DNA of 64,000 nt from Adlercreutzia sp910585575 (GCF_951801035.1 NZ_CATOKT010000001.1); one strand, 5' to 3'; positions 1 to 8,678 are shown, numbered from the stretch's first letter. Notes: generated by a model not told the origin, from the sequence alone. Made by a program: numbers and translations.

Positions 1-1331
1 TCACTCTTCTTGCCCGGCGTGCCGATGAGCTTGAGCAGCGCGCTGCCATCGGCCTCCTTCTTCGCGGCCGCACGAATAGCCTGGGTCTTCGCGACATCGT
101 ACACGCCCTTGTCGGTGAACCAGTACACCTGGCCCTTGTACAGGCTCAAGCCCGTGGCCATGCGACCGTTCTCCAGGTACAGCTTCGTGTTGCCGGCCGC
201 CCAACCCGCCTTCGCAACGCCGTTGGCCTTCACCTGGTACTTCTCGCCATCGATGGTCACCACACGGGTCTTCGAACCCTTCTTCAGCTTGCCGTTGTCG
301 GCGAACACATACCACTTCCCCTTGATCTTCGTAGGGCCGGTGGCGGCCGCGCCGTTCTTCTGGAAGTAGTACTTCGCACCCTTCCAAGTCTTCCACTGGC
401 TCTTCAGCTTCTTGCCATTTTGGTAGTAGTAGCGCTCGCCGTTCAGCACAGCCAGGCCGTTCTTCGAGGACGCTTTCACCTCTTCCTCAGAGGCCTTCGG
501 CTTTTCGCCCACGTACTTCGAGGTGGCGTAGCCGTTGCTGGCCGAGGGCACCATAATGCGCACCGAGCGGAAATGATAGCCGCCGTTCTTAGTGCCGTAA
601 TACTTCGAGAAGCTTTTGGCCTCGGCGAACAGGGGGTCGTAGAACTTGCCGTTGATCTTCGTGCAGCCGTGACCGCCGGTGCCCTTCTTCGAATCGATGC
701 CCACGTACACGTTGTCGTAGCCGATGGCCAAGGCCAGATAGCCGAAGGCCGCCGCATCGGAGTTGCAGCAGCCGCTGCGGTAGCCCTTCCACGTTTTCAG
801 GAAGTGATCGTTGGCGAAGTCGGCTGCCCAGCCCTCGTAGTTGCGGAACTTGCGGTACTGATGGTAGTAGCCCTTCTGCACCCACTTGAAGCACTTCAGC
901 AACTTGGTCGCCTTGCTGTCCGACTTCTTCGTGATGTCGGCCGCCACCTCGCGGGCGCGCAGCAACGTGCGGTACTCCTTGGCCTCGTAGGCCTTCATCT
1001 TCTTGCCCGTGGGCTTGTAGTACGTGCTTTTCACCTGGTAGGCTTCCATTTTTCCGCTGTCACCCAGGTAGTAGGTAGTGGAGCCGTCCTTCACGGTACC
1101 CTTTTTCATAACGCCCTTGGCGTTGAAGTAATAGTAGTTCTTGCCGATCTTCTGCACACCGGTCAGCTTCTCGCCCTTTTTGTAGTAGAACTTCTGACCC
1201 TTCACGGTATGCCAGCCGTTCTGCGTGTTGGCAAACGCCAGCTCAGACGTTTCGATTGTCGTCCATGCGAACGCGAGCAAAAGCGCAACAAGCGCCGCCG
1301 CCATTCCCTTGCGCAGCATCTTCGCCGTCAT
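1..1331 (-). CDS. Secreted transglutaminase-like protein with cell-wall-binding repeats (3' end cut by window)
   Basis: The ATG at 1331 follows a purine-rich AGAGAAGAGG site. Residues 1-35 look like a signal peptide. Aromatic/Gly-rich repeats of the choline/glucan-binding (CW_binding) type lie at about 38-110 and again from about 300 onward (units such as YYYFNAKGVMKKG and KWYVFADNGKLKKG). Between them is a transglutaminase-like core: Cys188/Cys189 in SGCCNSDAAAF, His221 in GGHGCTK and Asp232 in FYDPLF, with the order and spacing of a Cys-His-Asp triad. The frame is still open at base 1, so the C-terminus lies outside. It is probably a wall-attached enzyme acting on peptide or isopeptide bonds; the substrate is unknown. 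Related proteins in this lineage are surface proteins (family knowledge). The triad assignment is mine from spacing. Confidence 0.8.
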   Translation of the reverse strand, partial: MTAKMLRKGMAAALVALLLAFAWTTIETSELAFANTQNGWHTVKGQKFYYKKGEKLTGVQKIGKNYYYFNAKGVMKKGTVKDGSTTYYLGDSGKMEAYQVKSTYYKPTGKKMKAYEAKEYRTLLRAREVAADITKKSDSKATKLLKCFKWVQKGYYHQYRKFRNYEGWAADFANDHFLKTWKGYRSGCCNSDAAAFGYLALAIGYDNVYVGIDSKKGTGGHGCTKINGKFYDPLFAEAKSFSKYYGTKNGGYHFRSVRIMVPSASNGYATSKYVGEKPKASEEEVKASSKNGLAVLNGERYYYQNGKKLKSQWKTWKGAKYYFQKNGAAATGPTKIKGKWYVFADNGKLKKGSKTRVVTIDGEKYQVKANGVAKAGWAAGNTKLYLENGRMATGLSLYKGQVYWFTDKGVYDVAKTQAIRAAAKKEADGSALLKLIGTPGKKS

Positions 1332-1661
1332 AGAAGCCTCTTCTCTCTTGAGCGCAGGCACCGCTTGTTTCCCCTTGGCAGCGAGCCGCCCACGCATGGT
1401 TCATCGGCTCCTAATGATAACGCAAATCGCGCCTTTGACCAGGTACACTGCAGCGAAAGGGGTGCGGCAGTGCCAAAGCAGGAGCTCCGATGGGCACCGA
1501 GTCGCAGGCACTGAGATGACCGCCAACGAGCGCGGAATCGATAGGTGATGGGATATCCACCAATGATCGACGTGCTGACGAAGGCGAAATAACCGGTAGC
1601 GACCGCCGAGTCAGCACGTACGGAGTGCCCCGCCGGCCGCTGGTATGGCGCGGAATGGCCC
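1332..1661. other. Intergenic region with a 10-bp inverted repeat
   Basis: No convincing gene is present. Perfect 10-bp arms ACGTGCTGAC (1570-1579) and GTCAGCACGT (1610-1619) flank a 30-base loop. They could terminate the small membrane-protein gene that ends at 1662 on the minus strand, but no T-run follows. Confidence 0.35.
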
Positions 1662-2024
1662 CTAGCGGCTCCAGGGCCAACGGCGCTTGGTGCGCGCGGC
1701 GAGGCGCTTCTGGCGATAGTGCGGATTGTGCTTAAGGAAGCGATAGTTGCAGAAACGGGTAATGGCCAGACCTGCCAGCGTAACGACGAGGAAGCTGGCC
1801 GTCAGATCGAGCACCGCCGAGGCATGGTCGAAGAAGGCGTACACCGAGGCCAGGGCGAAGAACACGCTGAGACCGCCGCACAGCCAGGTGAACACCGAAA
1901 TAAGCACCTCTTTGGCCCGGGCCGGAGAATGACGGTACGTGACCACCAGATAAATGATAGTCGCCACCACCGCAAGAAGCAGGGCGAGGGGCACCACGCG
2001 CGAAAGTCGTGCGAGCAATCCCAT
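1662..2024 (-). CDS. Small membrane protein of unknown function
   Basis: 120 residues with a strong AGAGGAGGA ribosome site just before the ATG. There are three or four hydrophobic segments (about 10-30, 40-62 and 68-90) and a very basic C-terminal tail (RQKRLAARTKRRWPWSR), which suggests the tail is cytoplasmic. No family was recognised. It stands alone between the wall-binding protein and ispE, with gaps of over 250 bases on both sides. Confidence 0.65.
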   Translation of the reverse strand: MGLLARLSRVVPLALLLAVVATIIYLVVTYRHSPARAKEVLISVFTWLCGGLSVFFALASVYAFFDHASAVLDLTASFLVVTLAGLAITRFCNYRFLKHNPHYRQKRLAARTKRRWPWSR

Positions 2025-2286
2025 GACGTCCTCCTCTTTTGAGCCTTCGGTGTCTCCTATATTGCTGTTGCTATTCTAGCGGCTTTTCACCGCCGCGCCG
2101 CTGGACACGCGGGGAAGAAAACGGCTTGTTACGCTTGTCCCCGCAACTGTCGGGCGGCGTCCGCACCTGTCCGCCATGAGGCTATGCCCGCGTGGCTTTG
2201 CCCTCCGGCCCCACCTACGCAACGGAACGCCCGAGCATCTGGGCCGTTCTGCGCCTGCGCAACCTCGCCCGCACCGCTGGAGTGCC

Positions 2287-3459
2287 CTAGCGACCGGGCA
2301 GCACGGCGGCGCGCAGCCCTGACAAGTTCGTGGGGCGCGCCCACCAGCCCCGCTTGCTAGCCTCTACCGCCAAAGCGCTGGCCTGGTCGAACGTATCAAC
2401 CAGGGCGAAGGTAGTGGACCCACTGCCGCACAGCAGCACATTACCCTCCCCCGCGCGCTCGGCCAACCATTGGCGAATGACGGCCAGCTCCGGCAGCAGC
2501 GCCTCGGCAGGCGCCGACAAGTTATTGGCCAGGGGCAGCGCAGCCGCCTCAGCCTGCTCGTCTACGGCCTGCAGCACCGCGTCGGCCACGGGCTTGGGCT
2601 GCTCGTCGAAGCGTTGGTAGCACGCTGCCGTCGACACCCCCGCCGCGGGGCGCACCAGCACCACGGCCTGATGGGACGGCGCGTAGGTGCGTGCTGCGCG
2701 CTCGCCCGCCCCTTCCAGCAGCTGACACCCGCCCTGCAGGAAGAACGCCACGTCGGCGCCGAGACCCTGGGCCACTTCCAGCACGCGAGGGTCATCGGCG
2801 GCTACATCCCATTTCGAAGCCAGGCCCACCAGCACGGCCGCCGCATTCGAGGAGCCACCGCCCAGGCCACCCTGGGCCGGAATGTGCTTCTCGATGCGCA
2901 GGGAAACTTTCTCGGGGGCCACGCGCTCCACGGCGCGGGCCAGGCGATCGGCCGCCTTGAAGGCCAGGTTGTCGGCGGCGGCCACCTGCAGTTCCTGCCC
3001 GGTGCGATCCGACAGATCGATCTCCACCAGCAGATTGTCCGCCGGGCCGCCCACGGCGCGCGCGTTGAGCAGCGCCGCCGCGCGGGGGGCGCGAGCGCGG
3101 GCCACTGCAGCCGCCTGATCATCAGGCGCTTCGGCCGCGCGAGCGTCCTCTTCCGCTTGGGCTAGAGCAGTCTGCGCCTCGGCCAATTCGGCGGCGTCGC
3201 GGGCCAGATCGTCATCGGAAAGCGCTTCGACGTGCAGGTACAGCGTGTCGTGCAGCGCCAGCGCATGCATGACGTTGCGCACCTCATGGTAGCCGTCGGC
3301 GCGGCGCGGCCCCACAGCCAGCACCAGGTTCACCTTCGCCGGCGACACCAGCTTGATCGACCCGGGCCCTAGAAACGTGCCCGCCGACCACTGGGCGTCC
3401 TTGGCCGCGGCCAGCAGGTTGACCTCCATCTCGCGATTGCGCTGCACGTTCTCGGTCAT
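2287..3459 (-). CDS. ispE: 4-diphosphocytidyl-2-C-methyl-D-erythritol kinase
   Basis: GHMP-family kinase that phosphorylates CDP-methylerythritol in the non-mevalonate isoprenoid pathway. Visible motifs are SPAKVNLVL (39-47), the ATP loop GGLGGGSSNAAA (197-208), GADVAFFLQGG, and the C-terminal GSGSTTFAL. The ATG at 3459 overlaps the tadA stop by four bases (ATGA), so the two genes are probably translationally coupled. At 390 residues it is about 100 longer than usual. There is roughly 35 extra residues at the N-terminus and an Ala/Glu/Asp-rich insertion at about 80-137 that looks helical or coiled-coil. The catalytic motifs are intact, so activity is likely kept. Confidence 0.9.
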   Translation of the reverse strand: MTENVQRNREMEVNLLAAAKDAQWSAGTFLGPGSIKLVSPAKVNLVLAVGPRRADGYHEVRNVMHALALHDTLYLHVEALSDDDLARDAAELAEAQTALAQAEEDARAAEAPDDQAAAVARARAPRAAALLNARAVGGPADNLLVEIDLSDRTGQELQVAAADNLAFKAADRLARAVERVAPEKVSLRIEKHIPAQGGLGGGSSNAAAVLVGLASKWDVAADDPRVLEVAQGLGADVAFFLQGGCQLLEGAGERAARTYAPSHQAVVLVRPAAGVSTAACYQRFDEQPKPVADAVLQAVDEQAEAAALPLANNLSAPAEALLPELAVIRQWLAERAGEGNVLLCGSGSTTFALVDTFDQASALAVEASKRGWWARPTNLSGLRAAVLPGR

Positions 3460-3992
3460 TCCGCTTCCTTTCGCTTCGTTCGCCGGGCGCGGAAAAACTC
3501 CTGCAGCAGGGCGACGCACTCCTCTTCACGCACACCGGCCTCGACATCGAACTGGTGGTTCAGGCGCTCATCCCGATGCACCTGGTACAGGGTGCCCGTG
3601 GCGCCGGCCTTCTGGTCGGGGGCGCCGAACACGCAGCGGCTCACTCGTGCCTGGTGCATGAGCCCGGCACACATGATGCAGGGCTCGAGAGTGACATACA
3701 CCGTGCAGTCGGTCAGCCGCCACGCATCCAGCACGCGGGCAGCCTCTTTCATAGCCAGGAATTCCGCATGCCCCGCGGGGTCGCGATCGGTTTCGCGGCG
3801 GTTGTGAGCCCGCGCGATGACCCGGGGTTCTGCCGTGGCGCGCCGCGTACCGCGGTCGATGGGCTCGTACACCACCACCGCACCGATGGGCACCTCGCCC
3901 ATGGCAGCCGCGGCCCGGGCCTCTTCAAGGGCCAGCGCCATGTACTGTTCATCGAGAAGCCGCTGTTCAGCGGCAGTGCGCATTTCATTCAT
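3456..3992 (-). CDS. tadA: tRNA-specific adenosine deaminase
   Basis: Zinc deaminase that converts A34 to inosine in the anticodon of tRNA-Arg(ACG). That tRNA is encoded in this window at 12848-12924, which fits. The zinc and catalytic motifs are His75-Ala-Glu77 (PAGHAEF) and PCIMC (104-108). The 178-residue length is near normal. The ATG at 3992 has no Shine-Dalgarno site; instead a TATAAT box lies seven bases upstream (4000-4005), so the message may be leaderless. An in-frame ATG at 3983 is an alternative start. ispE follows with a four-base overlap. Confidence 0.92.
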   Translation of the reverse strand: MNEMRTAAEQRLLDEQYMALALEEARAAAAMGEVPIGAVVVYEPIDRGTRRATAEPRVIARAHNRRETDRDPAGHAEFLAMKEAARVLDAWRLTDCTVYVTLEPCIMCAGLMHQARVSRCVFGAPDQKAGATGTLYQVHRDERLNHQFDVEAGVREEECVALLQEFFRARRTKRKEAE

Positions 3993-3999
3993 GAGGAGG

Positions 4000-4005
4000 A
4001 TTATA
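4000..4005 (-). promoter_or_regulatory. Candidate -10 box of a leaderless tadA promoter
   Basis: TATAAT on the minus strand ends seven bases before the tadA ATG, placing the expected transcription start at or next to the start codon. No good -35 hexamer is visible 16-18 bases upstream. Leaderless genes are common in Actinobacteria. Confidence 0.45.
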
Positions 4006-4011
4006 ACGAAA

Positions 4012-4049
4012 CGAAGAGCACGGCCGGGGAGGGTCGACCGTGCTCTTCG
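4012..4049 (-). terminator. 12-bp perfect inverted repeat between reductase gene and tadA
   Basis: Arms CGAAGAGCACGG (4012-4023) and CCGTGCTCTTCG (4038-4049) surround a 14-base loop. On the minus strand the hairpin follows the flavin reductase stop by about 115 bases and precedes the tadA -10 box. It may act as a terminator or as an operator for tadA. A second hairpin (CGTTGGGG/CCCCAACG) lies just upstream, at about 4057-4077. Confidence 0.5.
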
Positions 4050-4163
4050 AAATCTCCGTTGGGGAAGCGCCCCAACGAGGGCGCGCCCAAGGGAAGGCAA
4101 GGGGGTGAAGGGGCTGCAATGGGACGCGGCCGCGGGGAGCGGGGCGCCGCGGGCTGCAGCCCC

Positions 4164-5783
4164 CTAGGCGTTCAGGATCTCATCGGCCACGTAGGCGCCG
4201 GAGCCCAGAGCCAAGCCCACCGAGGAGCCCTCGTTGGTGTAGTAAGGCACGCTGTAGACCGAGCCCTGGTCCACACCGGCCACGTACAGGCCGGGGATGG
4301 CCTTGTTGTCCTTGTCCACGGCGCGCAGGTGGCTGTCCACCTTCACGCCGCCGTTGGTGGACCAGCAGCTGGGCACGTACTCGAAAGCATAGAACGGAGC
4401 GGTCTTCACAGCCTTCAGGAAATGGGCCTCCTTGCCGTACTCCTCGTCGACGCCCTTCTCGCAGTAGCCGTTGTAGGCCTCAACGGTCTTCTCCAGCGCC
4501 GGCAAGTCGAAGGCCTCGGCAATTTCGGCAATGCTATCGGCCTTCACGGCCCAACCCTGCTCGATGGCCTCCTGCAGATGCGCCTCGCCGTTCTCGGGGG
4601 TCACGTTGTAGTAGCCCGCCTCCGGGCCGGCAATCCAGGCCTCGGGCTCTCCCAGATAGGCGTAGATACCCTCGTTCTGCACGGCCTGGTAGTAATCATC
4701 GTCCATGATGACGTAGGCCTTGCCGGCGCGCAGCAGCGCCTCGCCGCCCACAGCCAACGGGAACTGGGCAATCTTGCCTTCACTGATGAAGCGCTCGCCC
4801 ACCGGATCGGTGTAGAGGCCGCCGAAGAGCCAGTAGCCCAAGTGCTCGTTGGTGTTGTGCCAGTCCTCGGTGAAGGGGTTCGTGGTGGCCTTCGACACGG
4901 CACCGCACTCGTTGCCGAGCACCGCGAAGTTGCGGTCCCAGGCTCCGCCGGCATCCAGCACCATGTTGATGCCCGTACCGTCAGAGATGGTGCTGCCCAG
5001 GGGGAATACCGTGGTGTTCAGCTTCTCGATCTGCATCTCCTCGTTGCCGCCAAAGCCGCCGGTGCACACCACCACGGCCAGGGCCATCACGTCGATGCCG
5101 GCATCGGTCTGCACGCCCACCACCTTGCCGTCCTCCATGATAATCTTCTCGCCGCGAGTGTTGTAGAGGAACTCGCCGCCGTTGGCCTCGATGTCGGCCA
5201 CAATGGGAGCCGTGCGCCCTTCGCCATCCTCCATGAAATAATGGCGGCCGCGGAAGCCCACGCCGTAGGTGTCAGGTATAAGCTCCATCTCGATGCCCAG
5301 ATCGAGCATGGCATCGATGGCCCCGCCCGTGTGAGCCAGGCAGTTGCGCAGAAGGGCGCTGTTCACGCTGCCGCGCGAGAAGTCGTTCATGTAGGTGAAT
5401 ATCTGGTCGAGCGTTACCGTAGCATTCTCTTGGGCCTGCAGCTTAGTCTCGCAAGCCGTGGGGCCGCCGCACATGGAGAAGTTCGAGATAGCCGCCGAAG
5501 GACCGGCCTCGATGACCACGACCTTCTTGCCGCCACGAGCCAGATTCATGGCCGCCATGAGACCGGCAGCCCCGGCACCCACTACGGCCACGTCGCACTC
5601 CTTGGTTTCGGAGCCTTCCTTGCGCTTGATGCCCTCCGCGGGGGCCTCGCCCGTGTCGCCGAGCGGCTCAGCGGCGCCAGCGTTCGGGGCCTGGGGCGCA
5701 CAGCCCACCAAGCCGGCTCCAGCGGCCAGCGCACCGAAAGCGGTCAGCCCGAGAAATGCACGACGATTCATTGACGTTTCCAT
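4164..5783 (-). CDS. Exported FAD-dependent fumarate-reductase-like oxidoreductase
   Basis: 539 residues, with AGGAGG seven bases before the ATG. The N-terminus has a twin-arginine motif (NRRAFLGL, 6-13) and a lipobox ending at Cys28 (GLVGC), so it is probably Tat-exported and lipid-anchored. A Rossmann FAD site (DVAVVGAGAAGLMAAMNLA) begins near residue 54. The C-terminal FAD-contact region reads GLYVAGVDQGSVYSVPYYTNEGSS, the layout of the flavocytochrome c / urocanate reductase family. No haem-binding or FMN-attachment motif is seen, so electrons must come from a partner. Eggerthellaceae carry many such enzymes with differing organic acceptors (family knowledge); the substrate here cannot be read. 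The divergent LuxR gene next door is the likely regulator. Confidence 0.85.
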   Translation of the reverse strand: METSMNRRAFLGLTAFGALAAGAGLVGCAPQAPNAGAAEPLGDTGEAPAEGIKRKEGSETKECDVAVVGAGAAGLMAAMNLARGGKKVVVIEAGPSAAISNFSMCGGPTACETKLQAQENATVTLDQIFTYMNDFSRGSVNSALLRNCLAHTGGAIDAMLDLGIEMELIPDTYGVGFRGRHYFMEDGEGRTAPIVADIEANGGEFLYNTRGEKIIMEDGKVVGVQTDAGIDVMALAVVVCTGGFGGNEEMQIEKLNTTVFPLGSTISDGTGINMVLDAGGAWDRNFAVLGNECGAVSKATTNPFTEDWHNTNEHLGYWLFGGLYTDPVGERFISEGKIAQFPLAVGGEALLRAGKAYVIMDDDYYQAVQNEGIYAYLGEPEAWIAGPEAGYYNVTPENGEAHLQEAIEQGWAVKADSIAEIAEAFDLPALEKTVEAYNGYCEKGVDEEYGKEAHFLKAVKTAPFYAFEYVPSCWSTNGGVKVDSHLRAVDKDNKAIPGLYVAGVDQGSVYSVPYYTNEGSSVGLALGSGAYVADEILNA

Positions 5784-5906
5784 AGGTAATCCTCCTTGGT
5801 TTCCCTCCCGAAGCGGACGGGCTGGCACGGCAGCCCTTGCGGTCGCATCGTTCCGCTCCTGGCGTTTTCAACGAGGTGCACTTTACGGAGCGAGGACGTC
5901 TTGCGC

Positions 5907-5974
5907 ATCACCGCAACGAGAGGTGATGGCCTGGAACTGGGAAGACTTTGGTAAAATCACCGCGGTGAGGTGAT
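5907..5974. promoter_or_regulatory. Two operator-like ATCACC...GGTGAT sites in the divergent promoter region
   Basis: Site 1 is ATCACC (5907-5912) with GGTGAT (5922-5927). Site 2 is ATCACC (5956-5961) with GGTGAT (5969-5974), and it contains the perfect palindrome TCACCGCGGTGA (5957-5968). Both are followed by GGCC. They lie about 50 bases apart between the exported reductase (minus) and the LuxR regulator (plus). They are plausible binding sites for that regulator; this is inference from position and symmetry. Confidence 0.5.
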
Positions 5975-6027
5975 GGCCGCCGAGCCGTTTTTGCCTAAGG
6001 TGGAAGGCAAAGGGGAGGGAGAACGTC

Positions 6028-7686
6028 ATGGCGCACAACACCCGCGCGGAGCAGAAGGCGCGCACCGATCGCGAAGAGCGCGGAGAACAAGGCGCGCGCA
6101 AGGGATGCGGTGCGGGCGAAGGCCAAGCGCACTGTCCGGGCCCAAGCCGCGCGGGGGCGGTTCTGGCGCGAATGGACGCCAACCTGCCATTGCGCCTTCT
6201 GGGCTTCGGCCTCATTTATGCCTGGAGCACATGCCTGTGGGAGATTCCGTTCATGGGAGACGGATCGCCGAGCACGCTCCAGGGTGGCGACGGCTGGCTC
6301 TTTTCGGCCGTGCTGACGCCTCTTACCTGCCTGGCCATCGCTTTCGCTGGCCGTACCCGCGCTTTGGTCGACCAACGCTGGATAACCGTGGCTGCGCCGT
6401 TGCTGTGCTCGCTGGGCACCATTGCGGTCTTAGGCGCCGAATCGACCGTTGGCACCGCCAGGCTGCTGTGCGTGATCGCGGCTGGCATCGGCACGGGCTG
6501 CGGGCCCGCTTTGCTCGTCCTACTGTGGACCGCGCTTTTCTCCAGGCTGGACATGGGCATTGTCGAAACCGTCGTACCCGCGTCATTCGTGGCGACGCTG
6601 CTCTGCACCCTGGTTATTCCCGCCCTTGCGCCCGCTATCGGCGTGCTCCTTCTGGTACTCCTGCCCCTTCTTTCGGGGCTTCTCTTCGTTTTATCGCGCC
6701 ACAGCTTTCAGGAGGGGCACATTGCGCCAGCCGAAAAAGAGCCTGCCGAGGCGGCCGGCCCGGTAAGCCTGCGCGCCTTCGCCCGCATGCTCGTCCTGGT
6801 GGTGATCGTCTACGTCCTCGCCTGCCTGTCGGCGGCCATCGTTGCCGCTCCGCTCTCCCCTACAGACGAGGCCTTCACCACCATGGCCGGCATGCTCTTC
6901 GCCATCGCCCTTTCGGTATCCATCGTGCTTTTCGCGCGCCGCGTCAACATCACCGCGCTCTACCGCTGGATTACCATTCCCTTCGTGGTGGCCATAGTTG
7001 CTGCACCGCTGCCCTTTGTCGAAGCAGCAGCCCTTTCGCGCGTGCTCATGAACGTCGTGTTCACGGGCATCGAGATCATCGTCGTGCTCTATGTGGTGAA
7101 GCTGGCCCAGCTCACCCAACGCCCTGCAGCGTTTTTTATTGGCTGGGGCGAATGGGCCGGTTACTTCGGCGTGCTTCTGGGCTATGTGCTGCTTGAGCCC
7201 TTTGCCGAGCTGCTGGCCACCAACAGCGAAAGCCTGTTTGCCTGCCTGGTGATTCTGGGAGCCTTCATTCTGGCGTCTCTGCTGGTGCCGCAGGACGAGC
7301 GAGCCTTGACCGCGATGCGCGCCCAAACCACGGGGTCGGAAACTTCAGGCCTAGAAAGCACGGGGCATGGTGCGCCACTTGACGGGAGTACCATGGCCGG
7401 CCCGGTTGCGGCAAAGAACCCCGAAGGCGCCCCCGCTCCCGTGGTGTCCTCCTACGGTGCGGAGATGGACGCCATCCTGGCCCACCGCACCGCCGTGGCC
7501 CAGCGCTTCGGCCTGTCGGCACGCGAGACCGAGATTTTCCTGCTGCTGGCCCAGGGCCGCAGCCGGCCCTACATCCGCGACTCGCTCTACCTGTCGAAGA
7601 ATACCGTGGCCACGCACATTCGCCACATCTATGAGAAGCTGGGCGTGCATTCCCAGCAGGAACTGATCGACCTAGTTGAGGAATAG
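6028..7686 (+). CDS. Membrane-bound LuxR-family transcriptional regulator
   Basis: 552 residues. The ATG at 6028 follows GGGAGGGAG; an internal ATG at 6172 would remove a basic hydrophilic leader. Residues about 50-420 form roughly 12 hydrophobic segments resembling a transporter-like sensor. The C-terminal 65 residues are a LuxR helix-turn-helix (LSARETEIFLLLAQGRSRPYI and SKNTVATHIRHIYEKLGVHSQQELI). This architecture is abundant in Eggerthellaceae, usually next to respiratory reductases (family knowledge). It is divergent from the exported flavin reductase at 4164-5783 and probably controls it in response to its substrate. Confidence 0.85.
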   Translation: MAHNTRAEQKARTDREERGEQGARKGCGAGEGQAHCPGPSRAGAVLARMDANLPLRLLGFGLIYAWSTCLWEIPFMGDGSPSTLQGGDGWLFSAVLTPLTCLAIAFAGRTRALVDQRWITVAAPLLCSLGTIAVLGAESTVGTARLLCVIAAGIGTGCGPALLVLLWTALFSRLDMGIVETVVPASFVATLLCTLVIPALAPAIGVLLLVLLPLLSGLLFVLSRHSFQEGHIAPAEKEPAEAAGPVSLRAFARMLVLVVIVYVLACLSAAIVAAPLSPTDEAFTTMAGMLFAIALSVSIVLFARRVNITALYRWITIPFVVAIVAAPLPFVEAAALSRVLMNVVFTGIEIIVVLYVVKLAQLTQRPAAFFIGWGEWAGYFGVLLGYVLLEPFAELLATNSESLFACLVILGAFILASLLVPQDERALTAMRAQTTGSETSGLESTGHGAPLDGSTMAGPVAAKNPEGAPAPVVSSYGAEMDAILAHRTAVAQRFGLSARETEIFLLLAQGRSRPYIRDSLYLSKNTVATHIRHIYEKLGVHSQQELIDLVEE

Positions 7687-7721
7687 CCCGCCCGTTCATT
7701 GTGGTATCCTGTTTACCCTAC

Positions 7722-7809
7722 GGAGGCGTGTCCGAGTGGCTTAAGGAAGCAGTCTTGAAAACTGTCGTGCCGAAAGGTACCGTGGGTTCAAATCCTACCG
7801 CCTCCGCCA
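7722..7809 (+). tRNA. tRNA-Ser (anticodon TGA)
   Basis: The acceptor stem GGAGGCG (7722-7728) pairs with CGCCTCC (7799-7805), followed by discriminator G and an encoded CCA. The anticodon arm GCAGT-CTTGAAA-ACTGT gives anticodon TGA. A long variable arm (class II) and a TTCAAAT T-loop are present. A rho-independent terminator follows within 10 bases. Confidence 0.97.
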
Positions 7810-7817
7810 GAAACGAT

Positions 7818-7849
7818 AAAGCCCCGGGACCAGCGCCCCGGGGCTTTTT
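7818..7849. terminator. Bidirectional terminator between tRNA-Ser and proC
   Basis: Perfect 11-bp stem AAAGCCCCGGG/CCCGGGGCTTT, with T5 on the plus side and TTTAT on the minus side. It ends the tRNA on the plus strand and proC on the minus strand. Confidence 0.9.
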
Positions 7850-7853
7850 CTTG

Positions 7854-8678
7854 CTACAGCTGCTGGGCCTTACGCACGCAGGCATCGACAGCGTTCATGA
7901 CGCTGGCACGGAAGGCTCCCTCTTCCAGGGCCTTCACACCTTGAATGGTAGTGCCGCCCGGCGAGCACACCATGTCCTTGAGGTCGCCGGGGTGACGCCC
8001 TGTTTCCAGCACCAGCTGCGCACTGCCCGCCACGGCGGCGGCGGCGAACTCGTAGGCCTGGGCGCGCGGCATGCCGGCGGCCACGGCGCCATCGGCCAGC
8101 GACTCGATGAACATGAACACGAAAGCCGGCGACGACCCGCTCACCGCGCTGGCCGCATCCATCAGGCGCTCGGAGATAACCACGGCACGACCGAAACTGC
8201 TCATCAAGCTGATGCACGTCTCTTCATCGGCCTCCGTAGCACCCTCCCCCAGGCACACAGCGGTGCAGCCGGCATTCACGAGGGCCGGCGTGTTGGGCAT
8301 GCAGCGGATAAGGCGCATAGTGGCCGCATCGCGACCGAACAGGTCGGCGATGCGCTCTAGGGTAAGACCCGCGGCAATGCTGATGACCAGCTTGTCGCCA
8401 ATAACGTCGCGAATCTCCCCGATGACCTCGGGGAAGAACTGCGGCTTTACCGCCAGCACTACCACGTCGGCCTGCTCGACCACGGCGCGATTATCGGCGG
8501 TAACGGCAATGCCGAACTCTTCGGCCTTGGCGCGGCGCGTGGCCTCGGTCTTTGCCGAGCCGATGATGTTGGCCGCAGTGATGGCCTCTTCGCCCGCGCC
8601 GAGCACCGTGCCCTCGCGCAAAAGGCCGCCGATGATAGCCGTGGCCATATTCCCCAGCCCGATAAACCCTATGTTCAT
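7854..8678 (-). CDS. proC: Pyrroline-5-carboxylate reductase
   Basis: 274 residues, the usual size. It catalyses the last step of proline synthesis, NAD(P)H-dependent reduction of pyrroline-5-carboxylate. The N-terminal dinucleotide site is NIGFIGLGNMATAIIGGL. The family signature is seen in SPAFVFMFIESLADGAVAAGMPRAQAYE (split: SGSSPAFVFMFIESLADG, then MPRAQAYE) and CSPGGTTIQGVKALEEG. AAGGAG lies before the ATG. It is monocistronic and ends at a strong bidirectional terminator. Confidence 0.95.
   Translation of the reverse strand: MNIGFIGLGNMATAIIGGLLREGTVLGAGEEAITAANIIGSAKTEATRRAKAEEFGIAVTADNRAVVEQADVVVLAVKPQFFPEVIGEIRDVIGDKLVISIAAGLTLERIADLFGRDAATMRLIRCMPNTPALVNAGCTAVCLGEGATEADEETCISLMSSFGRAVVISERLMDAASAVSGSSPAFVFMFIESLADGAVAAGMPRAQAYEFAAAAVAGSAQLVLETGRHPGDLKDMVCSPGGTTIQGVKALEEGAFRASVMNAVDACVRKAQQL

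Noticed and set aside
3555..5774. A 739-codon open frame on the plus strand
   Set aside because: It runs antisense across tadA and the flavin reductase, has no ribosome site and reads as low-complexity Gly/Val/His protein typical of GC-rich antisense frames.
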